From assembly GCA_007129335.1 (NCBI GenBank), contig SKVS01000318.1, positions 1 through 8,386 of the forward strand: a DNA stretch of 8,386 nt, read 5' to 3'. Below are positions 6,848 through 8,386 of the stretch, piece by piece. The DNA comes from Spirochaetaceae bacterium (lineage in GTDB: Bacteria; Spirochaetota; Spirochaetia; DSM-27196; Salinispiraceae). The notes beneath the pieces were generated by a model. That model was not told the DNA's origin. It worked only from the letters and a program-made list of their open reading frames with translations, and made no database searches. The translations under genes and the position numbers were made by a program. Within the stretch, counting starts at the first letter, position 1. Each line of letters begins with the position of its first letter.

Positions 6848-6854
6848 TGGTTTA

Positions 6855-6862
6855 CTTCCTTA
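6855..6862 (-). promoter_or_regulatory. Shine-Dalgarno of pdhB fused to the pdhA stop codon
   Basis: The minus strand reads TAAGGAAG, 7 nt before the pdhB ATG, and its TAA is the pdhA stop codon. It is slightly weaker than the sites before pdhC and lpdA (GGAAG rather than GGAGG), so coupling to pdhA translation may matter more here. Confidence 0.75.
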
Positions 6863-7855
6863 TTCAGCGTAAATATCTTCGTACATGGTATGCAGGGGAG
6901 GCTCGGGGCTTTCTTCTGCAAATTCAACGGATTTTGCTACCCGTTTCTTAATTTCATCATCCATTTTTTTGAACTCATCCTCGGTCAGGAATTTTGCCCC
7001 GATCATATCGGTCTTCAGCTGAACAATGGGATCTTGTTGCTTATAGTTTTCCAGTTCTTCCTTGGTCCGGTATTTTGCCGGATCGGACATCGAATGGCCT
7101 TTGTACCGGTAGGTCTTCAGATCCACCAGGAAAGCTTTCCCGGTTTTTCTGGATTCTTCCACCATTTCTTTCATTGCTTCAAGAACGGTAAGAACATTCA
7201 TGCCGTCTACTGTCCGGCCTTCAATTCCATAACCCTCAGCCTTCACTGCAAAATCCTCAACCGCGCTCACCCGCTTTACCGCTGTTCCCATACCGAATTG
7301 ATTATTCTCAACAATGTAAATAACAGGAATTTTCCAGATTGCTGCAAGGTTCAGGCTTTCGTGAAATGCCCCCTGGTGAATCGCCCCATCGCCGAAATAG
7401 CAAAGGGTAACACCCATGTCCTTGGTCTTTCCCAGCTTGTATTCGTAAGCACTCTTAAAGGCTACTCCCGTTGCAATAGGGATTTGTGCACCCACAATTC
7501 CGTTACCCCCGAGCATGTGGTTTTCTGCATCAAACATATGCATGGAACCACCCTTTCCCCGGCTGCAACCCGTAATTTTTCCGTATAACTCGGCCATTAC
7601 GGCATTAGGATCCATTCCGCATGCAAGGGCATGGCCATGATCCCGATAGGAAGTCAGTACGTAGTCTCTTTTCAGGTCCAGTGCCCTAATAGTTCCCAAG
7701 GCTACCCCTTCCTGTCCGTTGTACAAATGACAAAAGCCTCCGATCTTTTTCAGACCATACATTTGTCCGGCCTTTTCTTCAAAACGGCGGATCATGAGCA
7801 TGTCATACAAAAGTCCTGTGAGAAATTCCTTGTCGTATTTCTTTAATGAACTCAT
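6860..7855 (-). CDS. pdhA: Pyruvate dehydrogenase E1 component, alpha subunit
   Basis: A 331-residue thiamine-diphosphate-binding subunit that forms the E1 heterotetramer with PdhB. The ThDP/Mg2+ motif runs from G-D-G at 155-157 to N-N at 184-185. The conserved R-D-H-G-H is at 71-75, S-R-G-K-G-G-S-M-H at 98-106 and the active-site loop Y-K-G-H-S-M-S-D-P at 251-259. That last loop corresponds to the region of regulatory phosphoserines in mitochondrial E1-alpha. Together with the G-F-C-H-L-Y-N-G-Q-E block (40-49), it places the protein in the mitochondrial/alphaproteobacterial PDH class. I see no mitochondrial-style kinase in the window, so phosphorylation control is not implied. The start at 7855 has GGGAG 7 nt upstream; a second ATG at 7859 is out of frame. 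It follows the PPOX-family gene by 21 bp and precedes pdhB by 12 bp. Confidence 0.96.
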   Translation of the reverse strand: MSSLKKYDKEFLTGLLYDMLMIRRFEEKAGQMYGLKKIGGFCHLYNGQEGVALGTIRALDLKRDYVLTSYRDHGHALACGMDPNAVMAELYGKITGCSRGKGGSMHMFDAENHMLGGNGIVGAQIPIATGVAFKSAYEYKLGKTKDMGVTLCYFGDGAIHQGAFHESLNLAAIWKIPVIYIVENNQFGMGTAVKRVSAVEDFAVKAEGYGIEGRTVDGMNVLTVLEAMKEMVEESRKTGKAFLVDLKTYRYKGHSMSDPAKYRTKEELENYKQQDPIVQLKTDMIGAKFLTEDEFKKMDDEIKKRVAKSVEFAEESPEPPLHTMYEDIYAE

Positions 7856-7876
7856 TCATTTTCTCCCTGTGTTTAT

Positions 7877-8314
7877 TTATACCGATGCCCTGAAACGGGT
7901 GCCATCGGCTGGTCGGTATAATTCGATTTCTTCAATAATGGTTTCAATTATGAGCAAATGGGAAGGATCATGATTCAACTTCCAAAAATTGGCTAAATTA
8001 CCGCCCAAGGCTTCCATAACGGTTCCTGCCAGGTCGGGATTTTGCAGTATTTTACCCCGACCCTTTAGGGAAATTACCCTGTCCATGTTCCCGGAGTTGA
8101 ACATCCAGCCTACCTGGGAATTATGTTCGAGCTGGTTCACCTTTAAACTGTCAGGGTTTGCCAGACAATAGATCCGGCCTTCCTGTCCGGGAATAATGCC
8201 GGGGGTCATCCAGCGCATTTGGGGAAACCCCTTTTCATCGATGGTCGACAAAACACCAGTTCGTTTGGTGTCCAGTACCGAATCCAGTTCCAGTAATAGT
8301 TGTTTTCCGTCCAT
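7877..8314 (-). CDS. Pyridoxamine 5'-phosphate oxidase-family (PPOX-fold) FMN-binding protein
   Basis: This 145-residue protein has the pattern of the FMN-binding split-barrel family that includes general stress protein 26-like proteins. Strand-rich blocks are G-V-L-S-T-I-D-E-K-G-F-P at 20-31 leading into M-R-W-M-T (33-37), I-Y-C-L-A near 48-52, V-G-W-M-F (68-72), V-I-S-L-K-G-R-G-K-I-L (80-90) and a closing L-L-I-I-E-T-I-I-E-E-I-E-L-Y (120-133). This succession matches the family fold. Such proteins bind FMN, F420 or haem-type cofactors, and many have no known reaction. It lacks the length of true PdxH, so pyridoxal phosphate synthesis is unlikely. The ATG at 8314 has AGGAGG 4 nt upstream. 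As first gene of the apparent pdh operon (21 bp before pdhA) it may be linked to flavin or redox homeostasis, but that is inference. Family assignment is good; function is unknown. Confidence 0.85.
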   Translation of the reverse strand: MDGKQLLLELDSVLDTKRTGVLSTIDEKGFPQMRWMTPGIIPGQEGRIYCLANPDSLKVNQLEHNSQVGWMFNSGNMDRVISLKGRGKILQNPDLAGTVMEALGGNLANFWKLNHDPSHLLIIETIIEEIELYRPADGTRFRASV

Positions 8315-8318
8315 ACTT

Positions 8319-8324
8319 CCTCCT
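8319..8324 (-). promoter_or_regulatory. Ribosome binding site of the PPOX-family gene
   Basis: The minus strand reads AGGAGG followed by AAGT and the ATG at 8314. The 4-nt spacing is short but the match is strong, and no other in-frame Met nearby has a comparable site, which supports this start. Confidence 0.7.
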
Positions 8325-8341
8325 GTTTAACTTCCTGCTGC

Positions 8342-8371
8342 TTAATAAATTCTTTCAAATTTCTTTTTCAA
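8342..8371 (-). promoter_or_regulatory. Candidate sigma-70-type promoter of the PPOX-pdh operon
   Basis: On the minus strand TTGAAA (8366-8371, 5 of 6 with TTGACA) is followed after 18 nt by TATTAA (8342-8347, 4 of 6 with TATAAT). Transcription would begin near 8335, giving a leader of about 20 nt that holds the AGGAGG site. The -35 hexamer is part of a 13-bp tandem repeat unit. The region is A/T-rich, so chance matches are easy and confidence is moderate. Confidence 0.45.
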
Positions 8372-8386
8372 ATTTCTTTTTCAAAT
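8353..8386. repeat. 13-bp tandem repeat at the window edge
   Basis: CAAATTTCTTTTT occurs at 8356-8368 and again, identically, at 8369-8381, followed by a partial CAAAT at 8382-8386 where the window ends. Period identity begins at 8353. At least 2.6 copies are visible and the array may continue. Each copy on the minus strand gives TTTGAAAAAG, containing a -35-like TTGAAA. It lies just upstream of the PPOX-pdh operon. Confidence 0.85.

Noticed and set aside
6890..7588. Long plus-strand open frame opposite pdhA (about 230 codons)
   Set aside because: It is antisense to a fully intact pdhA, its translation is Cys/Phe/His-rich without domain patterns, and no promoter or ribosome site supports it.

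Overview
This window shows ordinary bacterial chromosome of moderate base composition (by eye a little below 50% G+C). It has dense, co-directional genes with strong AAGGAG-type ribosome binding sites. Eight complete protein genes lie on the minus strand. The 3' end of one plus-strand gene converges on them at the left edge. I see no rRNA, tRNA, CRISPR array, transposase, phage gene or attachment site. The mix of genes (a mitochondrial-type pyruvate dehydrogenase, a MutY-like glycosylase without an Fe-S cluster, and a GGFK...SGTEP phosphohexomutase) makes me think of a free-living spirochaete. That is a low-confidence guess, because no taxonomic marker gene is present.

Layout from left to right. 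Positions 1-402 (+) are the C-terminal third or so of a phosphoglucomutase/phosphomannomutase. It converges, across a 14-bp gap and an 11-bp-stem hairpin, on a minus-strand group at 417-2914. In transcription order that group is a 155-aa membrane-anchored protein of unknown function with a probable winged-helix tail, an AI-2E-family (PerM-like) membrane protein, and the MutY-like DNA glycosylase. A 260-bp non-coding stretch (2915-3174) with two hairpins separates it from the upstream operon. That operon (3175-8314, minus strand) reads PPOX-family FMN-binding protein, pdhA (E1-alpha), pdhB (E1-beta), pdhC (E2), lpdA (E3). At 8353-8386, running off the window edge, 13-bp tandem repeats lie in the probable promoter region of this operon.

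How the genes work together: pdhA, pdhB, pdhC and lpdA encode every catalytic subunit of a pyruvate dehydrogenase complex, which converts pyruvate, CoA and NAD+ to acetyl-CoA, CO2 and NADH. All active-site motifs look intact, so the complex should be functional, provided lipoylation genes exist elsewhere. At the three pdh junctions the upstream TAA stop is itself the first three bases of the next gene's Shine-Dalgarno sequence, which suggests tight translational coupling. The small flavin-barrel protein at the head of the operon is probably co-transcribed, but its role is unknown.

I did not find a clearly new biological system. The points most worth a second look are the Fe-S-less MutY-like enzyme with Glu at the usual catalytic Asp position, the stop/SD fusions, the 13-bp repeats carrying a -35-like TTGAAA in each copy, and the unknown 155-aa protein.
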